NCBI RefSeq assembly: GCF_963082655.1
Contig: NC_081554.1
Coordinates: 51,400,750 to 51,464,749 of the forward strand
DNA: 64,000 bases
Source of the DNA: Stomoxys calcitrans
Taxonomy: Eukaryota > Arthropoda > Insecta > Diptera > Muscidae
Direction: 5' to 3'
Of this stretch, positions 1-10,165 are shown in pieces (the stretch's first letter is position 1; every line of letters starts with the position of its first letter). The notes under the pieces were generated by a model. That model was not told where the DNA came from and made no database searches. It saw only the letters and a program-made list of their open reading frames with translations. Made by a program: the position numbers and the translations under genes.

Positions 1-627
1 TCGCTAGAGGCATACCCACAGATTCCAGTATCTCTGAATAGCTTTACAATTTCCTGGGATATCTCTGTGGCCCGGCACTCAGAACAGATGAATTTTGAAC
101 TGTTCAGCCATCTCGTTGAGAGATCTGCGACAGTCGAGAGCGGGTTTTGTGTTCAGAAATACGTTCTCCAGAGGTGCCTTTGGCTGCCTGGCTGTCGGTG
201 AAGATCGTATCCATATCGTAGCCATTCCAGCTCTTTCTTAATTGCAAGGATCTCTGCTTGATACACACTGCAGTGGTGGGGTAACCTTTTCAATATGACC
301 AGTTCTAGATCTTTAGAGTACACCCCAGAGCCCAACTGGTCGTTAAGTTTAGAACCATCCCTATAGAAGTCTATGTAAGTTCTGTTACCAGGGATATCGA
401 AGTTCCAATCGTTTCTATCAGGAAAAGGGGTACAATACTTTTTATTAAAAAGCGGCTCAGGTAGGATGTAATCCACACTGCCTGGAACGTCGGATATTGT
501 ATTAAGCATAACACTGTCCGTAGACGCCACAAGACCAATGAGAAAGCTCCCCTAACCTGCACAAACAAGCCATCCTTTGGATCTGGTTAAGTATTGAGCA
601 GTAGGTGTATTTTTGAAACGCCGTCTA
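1..627 (-). pseudogene. LINE alpha fragment: RT thumb and RNase H (broken)
   Basis: This is the 3' half of a non-LTR retrotransposon polyprotein read leftwards. The upstream part, near 540-620, is a reverse-transcriptase thumb/connector remnant (motif like IQRMACLC followed by GELS) with frame shifts. The frame at 153-530 carries an RNase H domain: D58 in YRDGSK, then GSGVYSKDLEL, and E93 in VYQAEILAIK, two of the acidic metal ligands. The frame then shifts and stops before the C-terminal RNase H motifs, and the copy runs off the window. In a live element this domain would remove RNA from the cDNA hybrid. The fragment at 17690-18115 is the same family. RNase H places it in the I/R1/LOA-type group rather than CR1; the exact clade is uncertain. 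It abuts an oppositely oriented endonuclease fragment at 628. Confidence 0.75.
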
Positions 628-1012
628 TCAGAACACATGGAGTTGGTGCATTTCCGATCCGGCTCTGGCCTTATGTCACTACGGGAGCATAGTCGCACTG
701 AATATGTTGCAAGGTGCTGTGCGAACATAGACACCAGTGAGTCACAAGCGTCGTTGTTGTCGCCTTCTGCTCCCTCGTCTTCGGACTATGTGACCCCTTC
801 CGTGTGGCAATATACGCAACAGCAGCACCCCAGCCCCAATATTGCCTAGCCAATGCCGGGAAGAGTATCTTACTTTAAATTGAATTGCAATGGTCTGCGA
901 GGCATGTTTGACGAGATTGTGGATTTTATTAGTCGAAAGAACATATTGGTTACAGCGATCCCGCAGACAAAGTTGGACAACACACTCGGATACAATGTGC
1001 TATTGGCCTTCC
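628..1012 (+). pseudogene. LINE beta fragment: N-terminal zinc region and endonuclease start (broken)
   Basis: This is the start of the ORF2-type protein of a second non-LTR family, homologous to the copy at 61250-61912. The first frame (613-849) carries the remnant of a PHD/zinc-finger-like segment (VHFRSGSGL, then EYVARCCANID) and a Ser/Pro-rich linker, and ends in a stop. A second frame from 853 reads YFKLNCNGLRG then DEIVDFISRKN, the beginning of an APE-type endonuclease. The usual QETKL motif is degraded to PQTKL, so the catalytic glutamate appears lost. Homology stops near 1010, where a family A repeat starts. The copy is severely truncated and cannot encode an enzyme. Confidence 0.75.
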
Positions 1013-1034
1013 TGATACACCATTCCCTACAGTT

Positions 1035-1772
1035 TGTTACTACTCGAAATATTCGTCTAAGACGCCATAAACTATATTCTATTTTTGATCGTCATGACAT
1101 TTTAAGTCGATTTGGCAATGTCCGTCCGTCCATCCGTACGTCTGTTTGTCGAAAGCACGCTAAATTTAGGAGGAGTAAAGCTAGCCGCTTGAATTGGATC
1201 TTGACTTCTTGAGCCACTAGAGGGCGCAATTATCTTCCGATTTGCCTGAATTTTGCATGAAGTGTTTTGTTATGACTTCCAACAACTGTGCTAAGTATGG
1301 TTGAAATCGGTCCATAACCTGATAGAGCTGCCATATAAAATGATTTTGTATTTTGACTTCTTGACTCTCTCAAGGGTGCAGTTATTATCCGATTTTGCTG
1401 AAATCTTGTAAAACGCCTTCTCCCATAACCTTCAACGTACATGTCAAACATAGTCTGAATAGGTCTATAGCCTGATGCAGCTGCCATATAAGCCGATCTC
1501 CTTATTTTACGTTTTGAGCCCCTAAAGGGCGCAATTCTTAATCGAATTGGCTGAAATTTTTACACAATGACTTCTACTATGGTCTTCAACAATCAGTTCA
1601 ATTATGGTCAGAATCGTACCATACCTTTATATAGCCTTAATAGCATAACAATTTTTTTTAAAACCTTTGTTTGCCTAAAAAAAGACACCGGGAAAAGAAC
1701 TCGACAAATGCGATCCATGGTGGAGGGTATATAAAATTCGGCCCAGCAGAACTTAGAGCGCTTTTACTTGTT
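1035..1772 (-). repeat. Family A (DINE-1-like) block, subtype 1
   Basis: This is a complete-looking but short block in reverse orientation. It opens with the right-end module (TTTGTTACTACTCG, then a run of CCGTCCGTCC type, then CGAAAGCACGC). Two or three degenerate core units follow, each with the TTGAGCC and GGGCGCAATT motifs. It closes with the left-end module at 1690-1772 (GGGAAAAGAACTCGAC, CCATGGTGGAGGGTATA, a degraded TTCGGCC palindrome and CTTTTACTTGTT). No coding potential is claimed. Confidence 0.8.
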
Positions 1773-1778
1773 TCAAAT

Positions 1779-2008
1779 GGTATAGTTCCTCACTAATGTT
1801 GCCAGCATTAGAAGGGAAAACCACCGCTGAGAATATTTTCTGATGTTCTCGTCAGGATTCGAACCCAGGCGTTCTAACGCGCTGCCAGCATTAGGAGGGG
1901 AAAACCACCGCTTAAAATTTTTTCTGATGGTCTCGCCAGGATTCGAAACCAGGCTTTCAGCGTCATATGCGGACATGCTAACCTCTGCGATACGGTGGCC
2001 TCCGGACA
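1779..2008 (-). repeat. tRNA-derived SINE, partial tandem pair
   Basis: Reading leftwards from 2008 there is GGAGGCCACCGTA, a pol III A box (degraded here), ACATGCTAACCTCTGCG on the shown strand, and a B box (GGATTCGAAACC on the shown strand). The post-tRNA body (CAGCGGTGGTTTTCCCCTCC type) starts twice. A second, 5'-truncated copy beginning inside the anticodon arm is joined at about 1890, so the B box occurs at about 1857-1870 and again at 1939-1952. The sequence is otherwise the same family as the copies at 20824, 32938, 41645 and 57190. Confidence 0.75.
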
Positions 2009-2689
2009 TTTGTCAAACAAATTTTTCGATTTTATAACCCTTTTCAGTATATATGGAACATGGCAGACAGAAGCTTCTGTTATAGTAGTGTTTCCTTTTT
2101 TTCTTCACACCAAAGTGTTTTGTATGAGTTAGATCTTTGTATGTTCCAGAGATTTGGCCCTGAATCGCCTTTTGTCACACATTCGCTTCCATTTGTCATA
2201 CATTTCATTAGATTTGTGGCATTAACGTCAATGCTGTAAGAAAATACCCATGATGATGACGCCATTGAGAGGATGTCTGATTGATGCTGCTAATGTGAAT
2301 GATGCATCCTGCTAATGCATGCCTGAATAAAAAGCTACAAAAACTGCTTTGCAATTTTCGACAAAACACATGAATGAATGAAAACCGTTTTCAGTGCCTT
2401 GCAAAACTAAAGTAAAAACTAAATCTAGAGTAAAATGAGAAATTGCAAAAAAAGTAGATATATGGCACATATTTGTAAAAAAAGAAGGAGTTCGGCCGGG
2501 TCAAACTTGGGACAACCACCACCATAGATATTCATATGTATATCCTATTAAATGATAACCATCTACCATTTGATAACCAGTAACCAGTTGGCACCATCAT
2601 CTGGTTCAGCTGCTAACTTTTAAAGCCAATTTTGTTACTGCAGTTCTATTTTGCACAAAATTCTAAAAAATGTATTGTAGTTATTTTTG
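2009..2689. other. Unassigned intergenic DNA
   Basis: AT-rich sequence with no recognisable gene. A shortened family A left-end motif (AGTTCGGCCGGGTC) lies at 2490-2505, indicating another degraded repeat. No open frame of convincing composition was seen. Confidence 0.5.
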
Positions 2690-4300
2690 CATTTGGCTCT
2701 CAAATACTATTTACCAAGAATCCCATATGATGTCTATTGGCCTTCCATTCTTGAAAGATTTTATTCGAGCCCGATATTCTCATGGGGATTTTGGGAGTGA
2801 GAAGGTCCCCAGGGGGGTGGTTGGAGGGCTTAGGGTGTGTGGTGTGGATCCCCAGAAACGTGGTCCAGACAGTGTGTGTGAATTTCGTGCTCGACTCCCA
2901 AATGCCTTTCATTTGAGTCCCATATTGCCATGATCGGTAAATACGTATGTCCGCTTTAGCGGTTTTTTCGGAGGTGGGGTGGTCCCCCAGACACTTAGCC
3001 GTGAAAAAAATATCAGCATCGTGCTCTACTCTAATATACCATATCATTTATTTAAACCCCTTATTGTCATTGGTTTAAGGGGAGTTTATGGGATGAGGCG
3101 TCACCCCAACACTTGACCCCAAAATTGGTTATCAAATTTGTTTTCTAATCTTAAATACCTTTCAGTTGAGCCACATATTGCCATGGTCGTAAAATTTGTA
3201 CTCTCTTTGAGTTGTTTTGGGAAAGGGGCGGTGCCCCAAATACATGGTCCCACATTTAGATATCAGATTCATATTCTACTCCCAAATACCTTTACTTAAG
3301 CCCCATTTTGTGATGGTCAGTAAATAATTCCTGTTTGTTTAAGGGAAGGGGTAGACCCCCAAAAAATTAGTCACAGAAGTGGGTGTCCATTTCATGCTCT
3401 ACTCCTCAATACCTTTCATTTGAGCCCCACACCGATTAAGGTGTGTTTTGGGGTTCGGGGTGATCCCCCAAACAATTGGCCCTGAAAATAAATTAGCATC
3501 GTGCTCTACTCTCAAATATAATTTTTTATTTGAGCGCCACAGTGCCATTGGCCTCGAAATTGGATATCAAATTCGTTCTCTAATAGCAAATACCTTTTAT
3601 TTAAACCCCTTATAGCAAAGGTCATCAAATATGTAGTATAGGCCCTAAAAACTATCAATATCGAGCTCCACTCTCTTTAAGACCTAAATTGCCATGGCGA
3701 GCAAATACGTCCTATTTGGGGATTGTTTTGGGGGTGGGACGTCCCTTAGACAGTTAGTCCCGAATGGTGCCTTCAGATTCGTGGTCTAGTCTCAATTACC
3801 TTTCTTTTAAGCCCCATATTTCCATAGACGGCAAACATGTTCGATTTGGGGGTGTTTTGGGGGATGGGGCGGCCACTCAGTGACTATAAGATTCGTGTTC
3901 TACTCTAAAATACCTCTTAATTGAGCCCCATGGTGCAACTGTCAGCAAATAAGTCCAATTTAGGTGTTGTTATGGGGGTGGAGTGGCCCCATAGACACTT
4001 TTTCCCCAGCATTGATATCAGATTCGTGCTTTACTCCAAAAAAAAAAACGTTCATTTGAACCCCATATTGCTGTGGCCCTGTTTAGGGGCATTTTTGGGA
4101 AGGGGCGGCACCCCAAATACTTGGTCGCACATTTGAATACCAGATTCGTATTCTACACTCAAATACCTTTCATTTGAGTCCCATATTGGCATGGTCGGTA
4201 AATATGTCCGATTTAGGGGGGTTTTGGGATATCAGATACGTTGTCTTGTCCTAAAAACCTTTCATTTGAGTCCCATATTGACGTGATTGGTGTAAAAATA
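2690..4300 (+). repeat. Family B tandem array
   Basis: About twelve degenerate units of roughly 110-140 bp. Each contains a CCATATTGCCATGGTC-like start, a GTAAATA...TTTGGGG stretch, a G-rich box ending in GGTCCCCC, GATATCAGATTCGTG, and CTCCCAAATACCTTTC followed by ATTTGAGCCCC. Units are unequal in length and strongly diverged. The G-rich and C-rich boxes alternate, so a transcript could fold locally. The short frames here are by-products of the repeat. Confidence 0.8.
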
Positions 4301-4790
4301 TGTTTGGTAGGTTTTAGGGTGGGGCAGCCCCCCTAGGTACCCCATATATGTTCGTCCAATTTGCAGTAATAATGCAATTAAATGGTCACTTGTTAACCAA
4401 TTTCCTCGAAATTTGGCGGGACGGATTTTCTTATGACTTTCGACATTACAGGTGAATTTCATAGAAATCGGTTAAGATTTAGATATAGCTCTCATTTCCG
4501 CCCGATTTTCACCTCTAGAACCATTGCAATTGCATTAATTAACCAATTTCCCCAAACCTTTGTACAGCGCCTTGCTGGACGACTTCCACATTAGCTGAGA
4601 AGTTTACTCGAAATCGGTTCAGAATTAGATATATCTCCTATATATATGTTTGTCAGATTTTGGGCAATTTCCGGGGTCGATCAAAATTGGTTCAGAATTG
4701 GATATAGCTCCCACATTGTACTTATTGGGTAGGTGTAGGGTATTATACAGTCGGCACCGCCCGACTTTTGACCTTCCTTACTGGTATTAT
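4300..4790 (+). repeat. Family C block fragment
   Basis: Joined directly to the family B array at about 4300-4330. It contains the family C units (TATGTTCGTCCAATTTGCAG, GATTTTCACCTCTAGA, GACGACTTCCACA, CTCGAAATCGGTTCAGA) and ends with the family C right end (GGGTAGGTGTAGGGTATTAT, then CGGCACCGCCCGAC). The left end is missing. Confidence 0.75.
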
Positions 4791-4799
4791 TTTAGAAGG

Positions 4800-4930
4800 C
4801 TTTGAAGCGTTGGTTTCAGGCCTGATTTAAGTAGGTCTAACCAATTTTACCACTACCGGGCAAAGATCTTGACAAATGCCATCTATTGTGGAGGGTATAT
4901 AAGACTCGGCCCGACTAAACTTAGCACGCT
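4800..4930 (-). repeat. Family A left-end module, solitary
   Basis: An isolated left-end module in reverse orientation: GGGCAAAGATCTTGAC, then GTGGAGGGTATATAAG, a degraded TTCGGCC palindrome, and GCACGCTTTTACTTGTTACT. The core units are absent, so this is a truncated copy. Confidence 0.65.
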
Positions 4931-5858
4931 TTTACTTGTTACTTGTTCGTTTTCTTGATCCTTTTCGCCCACCATCCACCATAGGCTGTCATTAATATCA
5001 AGTCAACGCCCCTCAAGTTGAGTTTGTCTCTACAGCATAAGAGGCGCAAGCGTTGTGTGTTCGATTTCCACCAAAGTCGGATATGTCGTTGCTTTGGTTT
5101 CCCAATGGACAACAACTGTATGAGTCTAATTTTAGACTGTCACTTTCTTCTTTGGGTTCAGACACAATTTCCTCCACCTTGTGCTTAAAAGAATTTCTGT
5201 GTGCAATTGTAGTTTTAGTGCTATCACACCAGCTATTTTCCATACATTTGACAACAACTTTTTAAAGTTCTTAATTTCTTGACTACGCATTAGCCTCCCA
5301 TTAACACAAAAAACTCTAGAGCTTATTCACTGTTATTTAAATGAAATGTAAATATGTGGCAGGTAATCCAATTGAAATCAATGTTTGTTTAAAGCCCGCA
5401 TTGGCCATTCCGCTTTTGCGGCTTTTAAAATTAACCAATTTTATCCAACAACATCTTGAGTGGCAGCAGCTTTTCACTACCCAATGATACATAGTTGATA
5501 TGGGCTCAAAGACTCAGATACTGGTTGACTGATAGGTTCAAAAGGGTGTGGCTGCATTGGCACCAGCATCAGGGATACAGGGACAAACAAAACACAGGTA
5601 AACAGCACATCATAAAACGAACATGTTAAGCCAAAAGGTTCGTCACTTGTGTTGCATGCAAATAAATCCGATTGATGCTGATATGAAAACAAGGATTAAA
5701 ATGTTCACAAACACAAACAAAATTAACATGAACCTATAAAATGCTGGCCAAGGTTGAAATGCGCTGAATTTGCAATTGCGTTTCATCAAATGAATACCAA
5801 ATTCATTGCTGCAATAAATTTTTTTAGCATTTTATGAGATTGAAGTAATAAAAAAAAA
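4931..5858. other. Unassigned intergenic DNA
   Basis: No gene or repeat recognised. A short tRNA-like stretch at 5030-5085 (GTGTTCGATTTCC resembles a B box) lacks a clear A box. The small frames at 5013-5265 and 5477-5692 show no domain and are not supported. Confidence 0.45.
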
Positions 5859-7737
5859 AAACAAGTGAAAGCGTGCAAAGTTCGGCCGGGCCGAATCTTA
5901 TATACTCTCCACCATGGAGCGCATTTGTCGAGTTCTTTTCCCGGCATCTCTTCTTAGGCAAAACAAGTAAAAAGGCGTTAAGTTCGGCCGGGCCGAACTT
6001 TGGATACCCACCATCTCGGGTATATATGTAAACCACCTTTCGTCAAAATCCGGTGCAAAACTCATACCTTATGTCCCATAGCAGAAATATGTGGGGGGGC
6101 TTAACTTAACTGTCCCAAATTTCGGCGACATCGGACTATAAATGCGTGTTTTATGGGCTAAGACCCTAAATCGAAGGATCGGTCTATATGGCAGCTATAT
6201 CCAAATCTGGACCGATCTGAGCCAAATTCACGGAGGACGTCGGAGGGCCTAAGACAACGCAATGTCCCAAATTTCAGCACAATCGGATAATAAATATATC
6301 TTTTATGGGCCTATAACCCTAAATCAGAGGATCGGTCTATATGGCAGCTATATCCAAATGTGAACCGATCTGAGCCAAATTGACGAAGGACGTTGTAGGG
6401 CCTAACACAACTCACTGTCTCAAATTATAGCAAAATCGGATAATAAATGTGGCTTTTATGGGCCTAAGACCTTAAATCGAGAGATCGGTCTATATGGCAG
6501 CTATATCCAAATCTAGACCGATCTGAGCCAAATTGACAGAGGATGTCGAAGGGCCTAACACAACTCACTGTCCAAAATTTCAGCAAAATCGGATAATAAA
6601 TGTAGCTTTTATGGGCCTAAGACCCTAAATCGGCCGATCGGTCTATATGGGGGCTATATCAAGATATAGTCCGATATAGCCCATCTTCGAACTTAACCTG
6701 CTTATGGACAAAAAAAGAATCTGTGCAAAGTTTCAGCTCAATATCTCTATTTTTAAAGGCTGTAGCGTGATTTCAACAGACAGACGGACGGACATGTCTA
6801 GATCGTCTTAGATTTTTACGCTGATCAAGAATATATATACTTTATAGGTTCGGAAATGGATATTTCGATGTGTTGCAAACGGAATGACAAAATGAATATA
6901 CCCCCATCCTTCGGTGGTGGGTATAAAAAGGATAAAAGAAAAGATTTGCTCTGCTATTAGAGCGATATCAAGATATGGTCCGGGTCGGACCACAATTATT
7001 TTATATGTTGGAGACCAGTGTAAAATGTCAGCCAATTCGAATAAGAATTGCGTCCTTTGGGGGCTCAAGAAGTGAAATAGAGAGATCGATTTATATGGGA
7101 GCTGTATCGGGCTATAGACCGATTCAGACCATAATAAACACGTATGTTGATGGTCATGAGAGAATCTGTCGTACAAAATTGCAGGCAAATCGGATAATAA
7201 TTGCGACCTCTAGAGGCTCAAGAAGTCAAAATCCCTGATCGGTTTATATGGCAGCTAATTCAGGTTATGAACCGATTTGAATCATACTTGGCACAGTTGT
7301 TGGATATCATAACAAAAGACGTCGTGCAAAATTCCATTCAAATCGGATAAGAATTGCGTTCTGTAGAGGCTCAAGAAGTCAAGTCACCAGATCGGTTTAT
7401 ATGGCAGCTATATCAGGTTATGAACCGATTTGAATCATACTTGGCACAGTTGTTGGATATGACAACAAAACACGTGGTGCAAAATATATTTCAAATCGGA
7501 TAAGAATTGAGCACTCTAGAGGCTCAAGAAGTCAAGACCCAAGATCGGTTTATATGACAGCTATAAAAACATGGACCGATATGGCCCATTTACAATACCA
7601 ACCGACCTACACTAATAAAAAGTATTTTTGCAAAATTTCAAGCGGCTAGCTTTACTTAGCGAGCTTTCGACAGACAGACGGACATACGGACGGACGGACG
7701 GACTGACTGACCCCCCATCCTATGGTGGAGGGTATAA
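5859..7737 (+). repeat. Family A block, subtype 1, split by a nested element
   Basis: The left module at 5859-5959 (AACAAGTGAAAGCGTGC, palindrome TTCGGCCGGGCCGAA, CTCTCCACCATGGAGCGC, CCCGGCATCTCTTCTTAGG) is interrupted by another element. It resumes at 6926 with GGATAAAAGAAAAGA and the core. Units with CTCAAGAAGTCAA and TCGGTTTATATGGCAGC follow, then the right end with GACAGACAGACGGAC and CCTATGGTGGAGGGTATA at 7735. The undisturbed order of the same sequences is present at 22804-23435 in reverse orientation, which proves the split. Confidence 0.85.
5960..6925 (+). repeat. Family A subtype 2 element, nested insertion
   Basis: This is a complete subtype 2 element inserted in a subtype 1 block. 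Its left end is ACAAGTAAAAAGGCG with palindrome TTCGGCCGGGCCGAA and ATACCCACCATCTCGGG. The core has about four 150-bp units (CCCTAAATCG, CGGTCTATATGGCAGC, CACAACTCACTGTC, TTTTATGGGCC). The right end has GACAGACGGACGGACATG, GATCAAGAATATATATAC, ATCCTTCGGTGGTGGG and TATAAAA. No target-site duplication is evident, as expected of Helitron-type insertion. Confidence 0.85.
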
Positions 7738-8655
7738 AAACAAATCGTATTCTCCAGGGAGATGTTGAAAAAATTTTAAAAGCTGTAAACTTGGGATATG
7801 TTACCATATAAAGGAAGAAATAATTATAATGGAGGTAGTCAGCAAAATTTGTGGGGAGGCACTTATAAAGGCAGCATACCTAAGGGCAGACTACTTCAAG
7901 AAAATACCCCCTTGTTCATACAACCAAAGCAGTTTGTGAGTTTTATCAGTGTATTTCAATACTTTCGAGATGATAATGAATCATTTGCCACAAAGCTTTG
8001 CAAAAACGAGTATGAGAAATCTGCCGCTATCTGTTCGATTACATTTGTCTTTACAAATTTTATTTGCAACATATTTCAGTGTCACGCACTGTTTACTTCC
8101 ACAAAACTTATAAACACTGCCAAACAGACACGCAATACATTGGCCATGCTGAAAGACATCCCAAAAAAAAAAAAAAAAAACATAAACTGTATGTCATCAG
8201 TACACCGAATCTTTAAACGAAAAAGTTCAACCAACGTTATGTTGCATCTTACGGTGACCTTGTGTGGTCTGACATTACAGTTTGCGCTATTTCAGCACAC
8301 TCACCTATTTTTTTTGGCTTTTTCGCACCACATTCATCCATCCATATGCTTCGCCCTAGACACCGATTTGCGTTTCGCACCTTGCACCATACGCAGAGGG
8401 GGTTTTACACTACAATACGATGCCCAAATAAGCTTCAACGAACCATAGCTTGATAGCTGTGCGCTGGGGAGTTGTGCAGTGGAGGGCTCAAGGTTAAATG
8501 AGAAAAATTACCGCACTCCGTAATGTCAAGCAATGAGGGAAATATTTTTAATATAAAATTTAATGAAATTCTTGCGGTGTGAAAGAAGCAACATTGATAT
8601 GCTTGAACAATTAATCATAGTATAGAGATGGCACAGTATTCGGAAAATGAAAATA
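7738..8655. other. Unassigned DNA with a 216-codon open frame
   Basis: A frame from 7798 to 8448 on the plus strand could encode 216 residues. It contains a lysine run made by a poly-A tract (8163-8180), many Phe/His/Thr codons and no domain I recognise. The region resembles ordinary AT-rich spacer, so I do not call it a gene. A diffuse purine-rich stretch follows. Confidence 0.35.
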
Positions 8656-10030
8656 AACAAGTAACAAGTGAAAGCGGGCTAAGTTCGGCCGGGAACCGAA
8701 TCCTGGATACCTACCACCACGGATTCTGATTCCGATTCGCTTAAAAGTTGGCACTGATATTCCAAGTCATTATTTAAGCCAAATCCGATGAAAACTAAGG
8801 CTTCCAAAGGCTCAAGAATTCAAATCCGCCCATCGTTTTATAGGGAGGGCTATATCTGTTTATATTCCAATTCGGATTATACTTGTCACGAATGTTGAAA
8901 GTTATAACTCAAGTCTTCATTTCACATTTCAGCCAAATCGGATCAAAACTAAGGCTTCTAAGGGCGCAAGAATTCAAAACCGGGGATCGGTTTATATGCG
9001 GGCTACATCTGTTTATACTCCGATTCAGATTATACTTCACATGGATGTTGAAAGTCATAACTCAAGTTTTTGTTGTGAATTTTAGCCAATTCAGATGAAA
9101 ATTGAGGCTTCTAAAGGCTAAAGAAGTCAAATCCGAGGATTGGTTAATATGGGGGTAATATATGTTTGTATTCCTATTCGGATCATACTTGTCATGAATA
9201 TTGAAAGTCATAACTCAAGTCTTCAATTCAAATTTCAGCCAAATCCGATGGCAATTGAGGCTTCTGAAGGCTCAAAAAGTCAAATCCAGTTAACAGTTCC
9301 TATGGGGCCTTTATCTGTCTGTATTCCTATACGGATCATACTTGGCATGGATGTTGAAAATCATAACTCAAATCTTTGTTTCAAATTTCAGCCAAATCCG
9401 ATTAATTGATGTTTCTAAGGGCTCCAGAATTCAAAACCAGGGATCGGTTTATATGGGGGCTATATCTGTTTATACTCCGATTCAGATCATACTTCGTGTG
9501 GATGTTGAAAGTCACTACTTAAGTCTTTGTTTTAAATTTCAGCCAAATCGGATGAAAATTGAGACTTCTAAGGGCTCAAGAATTCAAACCCGGGGATCGG
9601 TTTATATGGGCGCTATATCTGTTTATATTCCTATTCGAATCATACATGTCATGAATGATGAAAGTCGTAAACCAAGTCTTCGTTCCAAACTTCTGCCTAA
9701 TCGGATGAAAATTGAGGCTTCTGAAGGCTCAAGAAGTCAATTCCAGTGATCGGTTTATATGGGGGGCTATATCTGTTTATATTCCTATTCGGATCATACT
9801 TGGCATGGATGTTGAAATTCATTACTCAAGTCTTCTTTTCAAATTTCAGCCATAACGGATGAAAATTGTGGGTTCTGAGGGTTCAAGAACTCAAAATCCG
9901 GGATCGGTTTATATGGGGGCTAAATTAAAATCTTATCCGATACGGCCCATTTGCAATCTCCAACGACCTTCATCAATAAGAAACATCTGTGCAAAATGTC
10001 AAGCAGCTAGCTTTACGGCTGGCGGTACGG
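8656..10030 (+). repeat. Family A block, subtype 3
   Basis: The left end has ACAAGTGAAAGCGGGC, a degraded palindrome and GATACCTACCACCACGG. The core has eight units, each with GCTTCTAAGGGCTCAAGAA, ATCGGTTTATATGGG, TATATCTGTTTATA, GGATCATACTTG and GATGTTGAAAGTCATAACT. The anchor GCTTC begins at 8801, 8955, 9108, 9261, 9412, 9565 and 9718, a period of 151-154 bp. It ends in the conserved pre-terminal motif GTCAAGCAGCTAGCTTTAC but lacks a right terminal box. Confidence 0.85.
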
Positions 10031-10117
10031 CCTTTCTGATATTTCGCCCCAATATGGATATCATATTATTGCTCTATTCCCAAATTTCTTTTATTTCGCC
10101 CTGAATGTGGATATCTA

Positions 10118-10165
10118 TTGGGTTGCCCAAAAAGTAATTGCGGATTTTTCATATAGTCGGCGTTG
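10118..10165 (+). mobile_element. Cecropia-type mariner MITE, left end only
   Basis: Starts right after a TA dinucleotide with TTGGGTTGCCCAAAAAGTAA and continues through CATATAGTCGGCGTTGA, identical to the left ends at 34606 and 50390. It is cut off at 10165, where LINE gamma coding sequence begins. Confidence 0.8.

Noticed and set aside
5030..5085. Possible tRNA or SINE B box (GTGTTCGATTTCC)
   Set aside because: There is no A box at the correct distance and no cloverleaf, so it is not called.
7798..8448. 216-codon frame on the plus strand
   Set aside because: Its composition follows AT-rich DNA, it includes a poly-A-encoded lysine run and it has no domain. Kept only as a note.
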